Counted from the first letter of the stretch, positions 1 through 8,765 are shown. The stretch is 64,000 bases of DNA from Limisphaerales bacterium (GCA_014382585.1 JACNJL010000057.1:1-64000); one strand, 5' to 3'. Notes: generated by a model not told the origin, from the letters alone. Translations and numbers: made by a program.

Positions 1-2
1 CC

Positions 3-119
3 GTCGTGCCCCAAGATAAAGCCCGCATCCGCACCCAAATCTCCGCCGCGCACACCCGGGAAGATCTCGAATTCGCCATCGCCAAGTTCGGCGAGGTGAA
101 AACTGAAATGGGGATTTAA
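3..119 (+). CDS. kbl: C-terminus of glycine C-acetyltransferase (2-amino-3-ketobutyrate CoA ligase), partial
   Basis: Only the last 38 codons are present; the gene enters from the left edge and ends in TAA. The reading VVPQDKARIRTQISAAHT followed by a charged helix and ending KTEMGI matches the conserved C-terminal tail of the alpha-oxoamine synthase family, in particular Kbl, which splits 2-amino-3-ketobutyrate with CoA to glycine and acetyl-CoA in threonine breakdown. Other members of the family (8-amino-7-oxononanoate synthase, serine palmitoyltransferase) have similar tails, so the exact substrate is less certain than the family. The stop codon sits directly in front of a repeat cluster. 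Confidence 0.7.
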   Translation, partial: VVPQDKARIRTQISAAHTREDLEFAIAKFGEVKTEMGI

Positions 120-258
120 TGACCAAACCCCAATGACCAAACCCCAAGGAATGACCAAATCCCAATTCCTCAAAATTACACCGGCGATTCGGGATTTGCA
201 CATTGGGATTTCCTTGGGATTTGGTCATTGGTCATTGGGACTTTCCCCGTCATTGGGA
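118..258. repeat. Cluster of 'ATGACCAAATCCCAA' repeats in direct and inverted orientation
   Basis: Three copies of a TGACCAAA(C/T)CCCAA unit lie at about 120-165 and reverse-complement copies (TTGGGATTTGGTCATTGG) at about 203-258. Bases 131-150 and 211-230 are inverted complements over 20 bp with one mismatch, so the RNA would fold into a long hairpin with a loop of about 60 nt. The element lies between the stop of kbl and the next start codon. It could be a REP-like element, a terminator substitute or an mRNA-stabilising structure. It also opens a spurious 5' extension of the next gene, which I excluded. Confidence 0.75.
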
Positions 259-268
259 CTTTGAAAAA

Positions 269-1240
269 ATGAACAAAGCCATCTGTTCATCCATCATCGA
301 CGTTGTCGGCCACGCGCCCATCGTGGATCTCTCTCGCCTCACGGCCGATATCGATGGGCGCATCCTCGCCAAGCTGGAATATCTGAACCCCGGCGGCTCG
401 AAGAAGGATCTCATCGCCCGGGCGATTATTGATTCAGCCGAAAAGAAGGGTCTTTTACAGCCGGGGCAAACTGTGATTGAACTCACCAGCGGCAACACCG
501 GCAATGGGTTAGCCATGATTTGTGCGGTGAAGGGATATCCGTTTATCGCGGTGATGTCGCGCGGCAACACCCCCGAACGCGCGGCAATGATGCGCGCGAT
601 GGGCGCCACGGTTGTGCTCGTCGAGCAAGGCGATTCCAAGGCAGGGGTTACCGGCGAAGACTTGGATCGCGTGGAGGCCACAACCGCCCGCCTTGTCATC
701 GAGCACAATGCTTTTCGCGTGGACCAATTCAAGCGCGAGGAAAATTCGCAGGCGCACTACGAACACACCGGCCCGGAATGGCTCCGCCAAACCGACGGCA
801 ACATCGATGCCTTCTGCGATTTTGTGGGCACCGGCGGCGGCTTCGCCGGAGTGGTGCGCGCGTTCAAAGAGCACAATCCGGCAATCGGCTGTTACATCGT
901 CGAGCCGCACGGCGCGGCCAAGCTCGCGGGTCAATGCATCAGTTGCTGCGCGCACGTGATTCAAGGCGGCGGTTACGCCAAGGATTTGCCGCTGATTAAT
1001 CAAGACCACGTCGACGGCCATCTCACGGTGGAGGACGCGGATGTCACCGAGGTCACGCGACGGCTCGCGCGCACCGAAGGCATTTTCGCCGGCTACTCTT
1101 CCGGCGCAAACATCGCCGCCGCATACCAACTCTTGCGCGGCGAGTTCAAAGGCAAAACCGTTGCCGTCAACATCTGCGATTCCGGCCTCAAATATTTGAG
1201 CACGGATTTGTGGGACGACGAACTCAGCACGCCCGCCTAG
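269..1240 (+). CDS. Cysteine synthase family PLP-dependent enzyme
   Basis: This is a 323-residue fold-type II PLP enzyme of the cysteine synthase/cystathionine beta-synthase family, which performs beta-replacement on O-activated serine. The motif NPGGSKKD at residues 40-47 holds the expected Schiff-base lysine (K46), SGNTGNGLA begins at S74 and binds substrate, and the phosphate-binding GTGGGFAGV loop lies near residue 190. The C-terminus CDSGLKYLST is typical of the family. I chose ATG 269 (MNKAICSSIID); an in-frame start at 203 would translate the upstream repeat cluster and has no family match. The third glycine-rich residue (GTGGG instead of GTGGT) and SGNTGN instead of SGNTGI are mild deviations, so substrate preference (acetylserine, phosphoserine or other) is open. 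Confidence 0.85.
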   Translation: MNKAICSSIIDVVGHAPIVDLSRLTADIDGRILAKLEYLNPGGSKKDLIARAIIDSAEKKGLLQPGQTVIELTSGNTGNGLAMICAVKGYPFIAVMSRGNTPERAAMMRAMGATVVLVEQGDSKAGVTGEDLDRVEATTARLVIEHNAFRVDQFKREENSQAHYEHTGPEWLRQTDGNIDAFCDFVGTGGGFAGVVRAFKEHNPAIGCYIVEPHGAAKLAGQCISCCAHVIQGGGYAKDLPLINQDHVDGHLTVEDADVTEVTRRLARTEGIFAGYSSGANIAAAYQLLRGEFKGKTVAVNICDSGLKYLSTDLWDDELSTPA

Positions 1241-1252
1241 TTGCAAAAAACA

Positions 1253-4200
1253 ATGGCCACCGAAATCCAATCATTGGAGGCGCGGGCGATGGCGCTGGCG
1301 CGCGAGCTGCAAACCACCGCCGGCACGCTCATCACGCCCGCCGAACAGGCGCAGCTCGATGAACTTTCCGGAATGCTCGAGCATCCGCCGGACAAGGTGA
1401 CCGTCGCCCAGCTCACTGACCAAGCTTTCCGCCCGCGCTCGGCCTCGCGTGGCATTAGTCAGTTTCAACATTTGCTTGAGACGCGCGGCATCCCGCGATT
1501 CTTTGGCCCGCTCGACAAGCTTGGCCTGCAAATGCTCCGCCGCATCGGACAGCTGGTGGCGTTCGTGGCATTCCCGCTGTCGCGCCGCAAGATTCGGCAG
1601 GACACCGCCGATGTTATCCTGCGAGCCGAGCCTCCGCCGCTTACCGCGCACCTCCGCCAACGCCACGCCGAGGGGCTGCGAATGAACGTCAATCTTCTTG
1701 GCGAAGCGGTGCTCGGCGAAACCGAAGCCGCCCGACGCCTCGAACAATATCTCGCCACGCTCGCCTTACCCGAGGTCGAAGTGGTGTCCGTGAAAATCTC
1801 CACGCTCTATTCGCAGGTTAACCCGCTCGCGCGCGAACACACGGTCGCCGTGTTGTGCGGGCGATTGGAAAAGCTTTTTCGTGCCGCTGCCGATCAAACA
1901 TTCACCCGCCCCAACGGTGATCGCGTGGCGAAATTTGTCTACCTCGATATGGAGGAATACCGGGACATGCACCTCACCACCGCCGCGTTTATGCGCACGC
2001 TCGATCGCGATGGGATGGAAAACATCAGCGCCGGCATCGTGTTGCAGGCGTACCTGCCTGACGCCCATGCCGTGCAGCAACAACTCAATGCGTGGGCGCG
2101 CGCGCGCGTCGATGCGGGCGGCGCGCCCATTCGGTTGCGGTTGGTGAAGGGTGCGAACATGGAAATGGAACGCATCGAGGCGGCCATCGGCGGTTGGCCG
2201 CAAGCGCCGTTCAATGTGAAAATCGATAGCGATGCGAATTTCAAACGGATGTTGCACGAGGCGATGCGCGAGGAAAACATCGCCGCCGTGCGGCCCGGCA
2301 TCGCGTCGCATAATCTCTTCGACATCGCGTATGGCTTACTGCTCGCACAGGATTGCGGCGCGATTCACCGCGTGCGGTTGGAGATGCTCGAGGGGATGGC
2401 CAGCCATCAACGCCGCGCCCTTACCAAGCACGCGGAAAATATTCTGCTCTACGCGCCCGCTTGCCGCGATGAGGAATTTATCAACGCGATTGGATATTTA
2501 ATTCGCCGACTGGACGAAAACACCGGGCCCGATAATTTCCTGCGGCACGCCTTCCACATCAGCGTGGACGACCCCGAATGGTCGCACCTCGAAAAAATAT
2601 TCAGCGATTCCGTGCACCGCATCGAAAGTTTGCCCAATCATCCCAATCGCCAACAAGATCGGTGCGAGCCGCCCACCACGTCCAAGCTCGCCGATGATTG
2701 GCGCGAATTCACCAACGAACCCGACACCGATTTTTCATTGCCGCAAAACGGCGAGTGGGTCGAGGGCATCATTGCAAAATGGAAACCGCGCTGCGGCGAT
2801 GACGCCACAAACATCCCGCTCATCATCGCCGGCGAAGCCGTCACCGAAGATCGATCTATAATAGAGAGCACCGATCCGTCGCGGCCGGACACCATCATCG
2901 CCCGCACGCCGCAGGCGAATGCTGACGACTTGCGACGCGCCGTTGCCTGCGCCCAGGCGGATCCCGCCGGTTGGCGTGCGATGCCGATGGCCGAACGCAA
3001 TGCCATCCTTGCCAAGGCCGCGCAGTGCATGCGGGAAGCGCGGACGGATCTCATTGGCGCGGCGATGGCCGACGGCGGCAAGATCGCGCCGGAATCCGAT
3101 TCAGAAATTTCCGAGGCCATCGATTTCACGGAGTTTTACCCACGCACCGCGCAGGCGCTGCACGATTTACCAAACCTTACCGCGCGACCCAAGGGTGTGG
3201 TGGCGGTGATCTCGCCCTGGAATTTTCCCATCGCAATACCATGCGGCGGCGTGGCGGCGGCGTTGGCGGCGGGCAACACGGTGCTGCTCAAGCCGGCGAG
3301 CGACACGCTGTTGCCGGCGCATCTCATTTGCGAATGTTTTTGGAACGCCGGCGTGCCGCGCGAGGCCTTGCAACTGCTGCCGTGCCCGGGCCGTTTGGCG
3401 GGCAAGCATTTGGTGGAGAGTGATGACGTGGACGTGGTCATCCTCACCGGCGGCACGGAGACGGCGCAAACGATGTTGCGCGCGAAGCCCTCGCTGAATT
3501 TGCTGGCGGAGACCGGCGGCAAAAATGCCACCATCGTCACCGCGATGGCCGACCGCGATCAAGCCATCAAGCACGTGCTGCACTCGGCCTTCAGTCACGC
3601 GGGGCAGAAGTGCTCGGCCACGTCGCTGTTGCTGTTGGAGGCGGAAGTTTTTGATGACGCAAAATTCAGGCGCAGCCTGCGCGACGCGGTGGAGAGCCTC
3701 GCCGTTGGATCCGCGTGGGAGTTGCATACAAAAATGAATCCGCTCATTCGCCCTGCCAGCGGCGACCTCGCCCGCGCGCGGGAAGCGCTCGAGCCCGGCG
3801 AGCAATGGCTGGTGCCGCCGTTGCCTGCGGACAATCCGCACCTTGCCTCGCCCGCGGTGAAATGGAATGTGCAGCCCGGCAGCCACGCGCATCTCACGGA
3901 ACTCTTCGGCCCGATGCTCAGCGTGATGCGTTACGAGAAGTTGGATGACGCCATCGATCTCATTCACCAAACCGGTTTCGGCCTCACCTCCGGCATCGAG
4001 ACGCTTGACGAGCGCGAGCAGGAATTTTGGCAACGCCGCGTGCGTGCTGGAAATTTATATATCAACCGCCCCACCACCGGCGCCATCGTGCTGCGCCAAC
4101 CCTTTGGCGGTATGGGCCAAAGCGCTTTCGGCCCCGGCATCAAAGCCGGCGGGCCAAACTATGTGGCGCAGTTGATGGATTTTGAGGAGAGGAATGATAC

Positions 4201-4813
4201 ACGTGCTGCCACGGACTCGCAGGCTCGTCCCTCCAATCAACCGCAATGGAGGGACGAGCCTGCGAGTCCGCATAATTTTTTAAAAGCCCTCGCCATTCGC
4301 GTGCCTTCCGTGGAATCCGCGTTGCGCAGCTACACAAAACAAATCCAAGACGAATTTGATGCCGAGCACGATCACCTGCGTCTGCTCGGCCAGGACAATC
4401 TCCGCCGCTATCGCCCCATCGATCGCCTCTGCATCTGTCTGCACGCCGACGACACCCAACTCGAAATCGCCGCCCGCATCGGCGCTGCCATCTCGGTGGG
4501 GTGCGAAGTCTCCATCACCGGCCCCGGCGCGGAAGACTGGCGTGAATTCGCCCAAGTTGTCCCCGAACCCGCTGTCAAAAAATTTGACCGCCTCCGCTAC
4601 GCCAAGCCATCGCGCGTCCCCGAAGCCATCCGCCAAGCCGCCAACGAAGCCTGCATCTACATCGCCGACACGCCCGTGCTCGCTGAAGGTCGGTTGGAAT
4701 TATTGTGGTACGTCGAAGAACAAAGCCTCTCCCACGACTACCATCGTTACGGAAATCTCGGGCCAAGGTTTGACGAGCAGCGCAACGGGCCAGTTAACAC
4801 AATCGCAAGGTAG
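1253..4813 (+). CDS. putA: Bifunctional proline dehydrogenase / delta-1-pyrroline-5-carboxylate dehydrogenase
   Basis: The 1186-residue protein oxidises proline to glutamate in two steps. The N-terminal half is an FAD-dependent PRODH barrel (LRLVKGANMEMERIEA near residue 295). The second half is an aldehyde dehydrogenase: SPWNFPIAIPCGG cofactor region, LAETGGKNA with the general base near residue 753, and HAGQKCSA with the nucleophilic cysteine near 786. A C-terminal segment ending EEQSLSHDYHRYGNLG is usual for this PutA clade. Two oddities are visible: about 20 residues near 988-1006 are encoded by a perfect palindrome (4213-4269), and the last residues after YGNLG run into another repeat (4809-4861), so the natural tail appears replaced. 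ATG 1253 is preferred over TTG 1241, which directly follows the previous stop. Confidence 0.95.
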   Translation: MATEIQSLEARAMALARELQTTAGTLITPAEQAQLDELSGMLEHPPDKVTVAQLTDQAFRPRSASRGISQFQHLLETRGIPRFFGPLDKLGLQMLRRIGQLVAFVAFPLSRRKIRQDTADVILRAEPPPLTAHLRQRHAEGLRMNVNLLGEAVLGETEAARRLEQYLATLALPEVEVVSVKISTLYSQVNPLAREHTVAVLCGRLEKLFRAAADQTFTRPNGDRVAKFVYLDMEEYRDMHLTTAAFMRTLDRDGMENISAGIVLQAYLPDAHAVQQQLNAWARARVDAGGAPIRLRLVKGANMEMERIEAAIGGWPQAPFNVKIDSDANFKRMLHEAMREENIAAVRPGIASHNLFDIAYGLLLAQDCGAIHRVRLEMLEGMASHQRRALTKHAENILLYAPACRDEEFINAIGYLIRRLDENTGPDNFLRHAFHISVDDPEWSHLEKIFSDSVHRIESLPNHPNRQQDRCEPPTTSKLADDWREFTNEPDTDFSLPQNGEWVEGIIAKWKPRCGDDATNIPLIIAGEAVTEDRSIIESTDPSRPDTIIARTPQANADDLRRAVACAQADPAGWRAMPMAERNAILAKAAQCMREARTDLIGAAMADGGKIAPESDSEISEAIDFTEFYPRTAQALHDLPNLTARPKGVVAVISPWNFPIAIPCGGVAAALAAGNTVLLKPASDTLLPAHLICECFWNAGVPREALQLLPCPGRLAGKHLVESDDVDVVILTGGTETAQTMLRAKPSLNLLAETGGKNATIVTAMADRDQAIKHVLHSAFSHAGQKCSATSLLLLEAEVFDDAKFRRSLRDAVESLAVGSAWELHTKMNPLIRPASGDLARAREALEPGEQWLVPPLPADNPHLASPAVKWNVQPGSHAHLTELFGPMLSVMRYEKLDDAIDLIHQTGFGLTSGIETLDEREQEFWQRRVRAGNLYINRPTTGAIVLRQPFGGMGQSAFGPGIKAGGPNYVAQLMDFEERNDTRAATDSQARPSNQPQWRDEPASPHNFLKALAIRVPSVESALRSYTKQIQDEFDAEHDHLRLLGQDNLRRYRPIDRLCICLHADDTQLEIAARIGAAISVGCEVSITGPGAEDWREFAQVVPEPAVKKFDRLRYAKPSRVPEAIRQAANEACIYIADTPVLAEGRLELLWYVEEQSLSHDYHRYGNLGPRFDEQRNGPVNTIAR
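4213..4269. repeat. Perfect 23-bp inverted repeat inside the putA reading frame
   Basis: Bases 4213-4235 and 4247-4269 are exact reverse complements with an 11-nt spacer. The element is translated in frame as a hydrophilic insert (DSQARPSNQPQWRDEPAS) between the aldehyde dehydrogenase domain and the C-terminal PutA segment. A second, diverged copy (6 differences in 57 bases) lies at 8771-8827. This resembles, in principle, the protein-coding palindromic elements known from Rickettsia. Confidence 0.95.
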
Positions 4814-4861
4814 GGCGGGGTGCCCACCCCGCCGCGGCGCGCCGGGACAGCGTGCCCTACC
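4809..4861. repeat. GTAGGGC-type palindromic element at the putA 3' end
   Basis: The 53-bp element starts GGTAGGGC and ends GCCCTACC (8-bp terminal inverted repeats) and holds an internal palindrome at 4814-4833. It overlaps the putA stop codon (TAG at 4811-4813), so it supplies that gene's last residue and stop. A similar-sized element with the same ends (GTAGGGC...GCCCTGCC) is at 38208-38259. It may act as a transcription terminator here, but no T-run follows. Confidence 0.8.
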
Positions 4862-4945
4862 TGGTTCACAATGGTTGAAAAATATACCCGCCCAGAGAAT
4901 AATTTGTGTTGATTTCCCATGGCGTTTGACTGATAGGGACGCCGC

Positions 4946-5731
4946 TTGAATTCCGATTTAAAAATAGAGGGCCTGGACTGGCGTCTGGGAAACGGCCCCG
5001 TGCTGGCGACCGCCATCCACGCCGGACACCGGCTGCGGCCCGGCATGGCGGGTTGCCTGCGACTGCCGGAACCCGATCGGCTGCGTGAGGAGGATCCGTT
5101 TACCAATGAATGGACAGTGATTGGTGCGCATGGGTTGGTGGTGGAATGGTCGCGATTTGATGGCGACCTCAATCGGCCCCGGGAGAATGCGGTGTATGCC
5201 GGACCGGAAGCCGCGTGGGGTTTGGATTTATACGAGGCGCCGTTGCCGGAGGTCGTTCAGCAAACGGCGCTGGATTTTTACGATGCCTTTTATGAGGCCG
5301 TGGCTTTCTTTGTGGACGCGCAGTTGAAGCAACATCGCCACTTGCTCGTGCTCGATCTGCATACCTACAACCATCGTCGGAATGGGCCTCAGGCCGACTC
5401 AGCGAATTCGGAGACGAATCCGGAGATCAATCTCGGCACCGCCCGGTTGACCTGCCCCGAACAATGGGCGACGGTGCTGGACTCTCTGGAAAGTGCCTTG
5501 CGGGCGGAAGGTTTGGACACACGCCGCAATGTGAAGTTTCAGGGCGGCCATTTTTCCCAGTGGCTGAACGGGCGCTGGCCCGGCCGCGTTTGTGCGGTGG
5601 CGGTGGAAGTCAAAAAAATGTTTATGGACGAATGGACGGGCATCCGTGATGACGCCACCTTTCGGCGGATCACGAACGCCTTGGACACCGCCGCATGGTC
5701 CGCCGAACGGGCGTTATTGAATTTGAACTGA
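4946..5731 (+). CDS. N-formylglutamate amidohydrolase family protein
   Basis: The 261-residue protein matches the N-formylglutamate amidohydrolase fold, a zinc hydrolase related to carboxypeptidases. Family signatures are an early histidine motif (AIHAGHRL, residues 23-30), FDGDLNRPREN around D74-R77, LVLDLHTY with D137 and H139, and PEINLGT. No ATG is available in a suitable place; the best start is TTG 4946, with a purine-rich GGGA about ten bases upstream. The stop overlaps the next start (TGATG), so the two are translationally coupled. With the following zincin and ATP-grasp genes it forms a three-gene unit, which suggests it cleaves an amide made by the ligase and does not serve histidine degradation; no other hut gene is present. 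Confidence 0.8.
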   Translation: MNSDLKIEGLDWRLGNGPVLATAIHAGHRLRPGMAGCLRLPEPDRLREEDPFTNEWTVIGAHGLVVEWSRFDGDLNRPRENAVYAGPEAAWGLDLYEAPLPEVVQQTALDFYDAFYEAVAFFVDAQLKQHRHLLVLDLHTYNHRRNGPQADSANSETNPEINLGTARLTCPEQWATVLDSLESALRAEGLDTRRNVKFQGGHFSQWLNGRWPGRVCAVAVEVKKMFMDEWTGIRDDATFRRITNALDTAAWSAERALLNLN

Positions 5732-7659
5732 TGCCTGCCCGCACCCCCAGCCCGTCATTGGACGCCGCCTTCGTGGAGGAGATGGCCCGATTGTGGCGCG
5801 ACAACAAGCGGATCCATCGCCGGCTCCCTTTCGGAGGGCTGTTGCACATCGATCGTCAACTGCCGTTTCTCTGTGTGTATCGTGATCCGGTGGGGATGGA
5901 GGATGAAGGCACCGATTGGCTGGTTCGCGGTGAAGCCTCTTATTTAATTTGCTCCGCACACAAAAATCTCCGGCGGCCATTGAACGCCCTTCTTTCAACG
6001 TTGCTGCAGGAAATGAATGAAGCCTTTGGCGCGTCGTTGGTGTTGGAACTCTGGTCCGGCGACCATCATGCCGTGCCAAAGAAGACGGAGAGCACGGAGG
6101 CATTTCGCCCCGGGTTTACCGTGCACGCCGTTCGGCATTCTGGAAAAACCGTGGAAGCGTTGGAGCAAACGCTTCGCAAGGTGCGCGTGCTCAAACAACC
6201 CGCTGAGGTGCGCGTTCAACATCACCCGCGTTCGTACCCGATTGATCTCCCGCCACTGCTCTCCCCCCGTCAACGGGAGCAATGGAATGTGCGGTTGATG
6301 GGCTTGGAGGTGCGCCCGATTTATCAGCCCCGTGAAAACGGGTTGCACGAGTACACCCAACTCCGCCGCCGCATTCACCGGGGACTGTCCCGTGGATTGC
6401 GTCAGGCCTTTTACGAATTTGCCCGATCACAAACCCCTCAGCAACCGCCGCATTTTCATGCGTTGGGCCCCCGAGCCGTCACCCGCGCAGTGTGGGATGT
6501 CGACCGTCGACTGGCAGAGATCGCCGAGCAATTCGATTTTTTACTGCTCAGCACGCCGGTCAATATTCAGCCCAGCTGGCAGACATTTCATCGGCGTAAA
6601 TTTGAACGGACTCCGGAATTTCAATACCGCCCGTTGCCCATGGATCCGGCACGGTTGAAGGGCGCGCTGTACCGCATTGATCTGGATCGCGTGGAAGACC
6701 CCACGCTTTCCGCCCTTTTTCGCAGTAAACGCACGGAACTGGATCGGCAGCTGACCATGCTCATGGACCGCGGGACGCGCAATTTTCTTTACGGCAGTCT
6801 GCAGTTGTTTGAACCGGTTGATGACGCATTGCTGCAAGCGGCCCAACGCATCCTCCACGCGCTGCCCGGACGCACTCGGGATGATCTCTCTTTTGGTCGC
6901 CTGCCGGCCGAGCAATACGTCCAGCGCGCCGAAGCGGAGATCCAACGCATGAAACGGTGCAATCCCTTGGTGCAGTCCAAGGTCATTCTGACAGATCAAG
7001 TCGCCAGCCTGATGGTTTCCGAAGGCAACATGCTCGTGCCCTCCCACGCTCGTCTCCCCGCCAATCGTCTGAATGCATTGATTCAGCATGAAGTCGGGAC
7101 ACACGTGCTAACCTACTGGAACGCCCGCCAACAACCCTTGCGCCTTCTGGCGTCCGGCTTGCCGGGTTATGACGAAATGCAGGAAGGGCTTGCCGTGCTC
7201 AGCGAATATTTTGCCGGTGAACTGACTGCGATTCGTTTGCGCTTGCTGGCCGGACGGGTCATCGCGGCGCATCATTTGCAGGAAGGCAGGTCGTTTGTGG
7301 AAACCTTTCGCGAATTGACGGGCCGTTGGGAATTTGAAAACCGCGCCGCTTATGGCGTCACCGCCCGCACCTACCGCAGCGGCGGGTTGATCAAGGATGC
7401 CATGTACCTGCGCGGCGTGTTGGCGCTGTTGCGCTACTTCGAAGCCGGCGGCGCATTGGAGCCGCTGTGGATCGGTAAAATCCACCAACGCCACCTGCCC
7501 ATCATCGCCGAATTGCGACTGCGACAAGTGTTGCAACCGCCTCTTTTGATCCCTTCCTACACCGAGACGCCAAAATTTGCCGCTCGGCTTGAACGGCTTC
7601 AGCGGCCTTGTACGCCGTTGGACCTGATTGCCACGCCGCGACGACGGGCTTCCCATTGA
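5731..7659 (+). CDS. QEGLA-motif zincin-like metalloprotein (DUF1704 / MATCAP-like family)
   Basis: A 642-residue protein with the hallmark motifs of the DUF1704 family, often labelled 'flavohemoglobin expression-modulating QEGLA motif protein'. HEVGTH at residues 453-458 is a zinc-binding HExxxH, and DEMQEGLAV at 481-489 supplies the name-giving motif and a likely third zinc ligand. The family is a putative metallopeptidase; eukaryotic relatives (MATCAP) remove C-terminal tyrosine from tubulin. The start ATG 5731 overlaps the preceding TGA; an in-frame start at 5695 would overlap the upstream gene by 37 bases and is less likely. It sits between an amidohydrolase and an ATP-grasp ligase, so a role in trimming or recycling an amide-linked modification is a reasonable inference. 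Confidence 0.85.
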   Translation: MPARTPSPSLDAAFVEEMARLWRDNKRIHRRLPFGGLLHIDRQLPFLCVYRDPVGMEDEGTDWLVRGEASYLICSAHKNLRRPLNALLSTLLQEMNEAFGASLVLELWSGDHHAVPKKTESTEAFRPGFTVHAVRHSGKTVEALEQTLRKVRVLKQPAEVRVQHHPRSYPIDLPPLLSPRQREQWNVRLMGLEVRPIYQPRENGLHEYTQLRRRIHRGLSRGLRQAFYEFARSQTPQQPPHFHALGPRAVTRAVWDVDRRLAEIAEQFDFLLLSTPVNIQPSWQTFHRRKFERTPEFQYRPLPMDPARLKGALYRIDLDRVEDPTLSALFRSKRTELDRQLTMLMDRGTRNFLYGSLQLFEPVDDALLQAAQRILHALPGRTRDDLSFGRLPAEQYVQRAEAEIQRMKRCNPLVQSKVILTDQVASLMVSEGNMLVPSHARLPANRLNALIQHEVGTHVLTYWNARQQPLRLLASGLPGYDEMQEGLAVLSEYFAGELTAIRLRLLAGRVIAAHHLQEGRSFVETFRELTGRWEFENRAAYGVTARTYRSGGLIKDAMYLRGVLALLRYFEAGGALEPLWIGKIHQRHLPIIAELRLRQVLQPPLLIPSYTETPKFAARLERLQRPCTPLDLIATPRRRASH

Positions 7660-7692
7660 ACCCTTTTTTGCATTAAACTCCCCGTGAAACCT

Positions 7693-8751
7693 ATGGATCG
7701 AATCCCAATAAAAATCGCCTTCTTCGTCAATGACCTGCTCACCGAAGAAGACAACTACACCACCACCCGTCTGGCCATGTACGCCCACAACCGCGGGCAT
7801 CAGGTGTATTATCTGTCGCCCGACGATTTTGCGTTGGATCCGGACAATCAGGTCCGCGCCCGGGTGGTCAGTCCGCCGGCCCGAAAATTCAAAAGTCTCA
7901 AAAGTTTTATCACCAATGTCAAAAGCCCCAAAGCCTCGCGGGAACGCCTGACCCTGGGCGAGTTGGATGTGTTGTTTCTACGAAACGATCCTTCCACCGA
8001 ACGGGCGTCCCGCAACTGGGCTGCCCAGGCCGGCATACTGTTCAGCCGCCACGCACTGCAGCACGGCGTGATTGTGCTCAATGATCCCAATGGTCTCATG
8101 CAGGCCATGAACAAAATGTACTTCCAGAATTTCCCCGAGGAAGTCCGCCCGCAAACACTCATCACGCGCGACCGCAATGAGATTAAATCCTTTGCGAAAG
8201 AATTCGGCGACACCGTCATCAAGCCGCTTCAGGGCTCCGGAGGCGCCAATGTCTTCATGGTCCGCAAATCGGATATTCCGAATCTGAACCAGATGATCGA
8301 CGCGATTGTGCGCGACGGCTATGTCATTTGTCAGGAGTTCCTCAAGGAAGCCGAGCACGGCGATACACGCATGTTTCTGATGAACGGCCAACCCTTGCGT
8401 TTCAAGGGACGCTACGCCGCATTCCGGCGCGTGCGCGAGGGAGGCGACCTTCGCAGCAATATTCACGCCGGCGGCATCAAGGCCAAAGCGGAAATCACCG
8501 ACAAGGAACTGGCCATCGCCGAGATCGTCCGCCCGAAGCTGGTTCAAGACGGGATGTTCCTTGTTGGACTCGATATCGTCGGGGATAAACTGATGGAAAT
8601 CAACGTGTTCAGCCCCGGGGGATTGGGGAGCGCGCGCGAGTTTGAGAAAGTCAATTTTTGCACGCCCGTCCTCGACTCCATCGAGCGCAAGGTCCAGTAC
8701 ATGACCCACTACAACCGGGAATTCAACAACACCGGCATGGCGTGCCTGTAA
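7693..8751 (+). CDS. ATP-grasp ligase, glutathione synthase/RimK-like
   Basis: The protein (352 residues from ATG 7693; GTG 7684 would add three) has an N-terminal domain starting IKIAFFVND and an ATP-grasp core: VIKPLQGSGGANVF (ATP-binding lysine and glycine loop), CQEFLKEAEHGDTRMFL, and the metal-binding LMEINVFSPGGLG. These resemble GshB glutathione synthase, but the neighbours argue for a different amide bond former: no gamma-glutamylcysteine ligase is nearby, and the gene follows an N-formylglutamate amidohydrolase-like gene and a QEGLA zincin in the same direction with a 33-bp gap. I infer that it ligates an amino acid to a carboxylate in the pathway served by those two genes. Confidence 0.85.
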   Translation: MDRIPIKIAFFVNDLLTEEDNYTTTRLAMYAHNRGHQVYYLSPDDFALDPDNQVRARVVSPPARKFKSLKSFITNVKSPKASRERLTLGELDVLFLRNDPSTERASRNWAAQAGILFSRHALQHGVIVLNDPNGLMQAMNKMYFQNFPEEVRPQTLITRDRNEIKSFAKEFGDTVIKPLQGSGGANVFMVRKSDIPNLNQMIDAIVRDGYVICQEFLKEAEHGDTRMFLMNGQPLRFKGRYAAFRRVREGGDLRSNIHAGGIKAKAEITDKELAIAEIVRPKLVQDGMFLVGLDIVGDKLMEINVFSPGGLGSAREFEKVNFCTPVLDSIERKVQYMTHYNREFNNTGMACL

Positions 8752-8765
8752 ACCGGCCCTACGCC

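Noticed and set aside
203-268. N-terminal extension of the cysteine-synthase-family protein (22 residues)
   Set aside because: The extension is a translation of the repeat cluster and has no family match; ATG 269 gives the conserved start.
509-1270. Long minus-strand open frame (253 codons) opposite the cysteine-synthase-family gene
   Set aside because: It is a shadow frame caused by high GC at third positions; its translation shows no domain.
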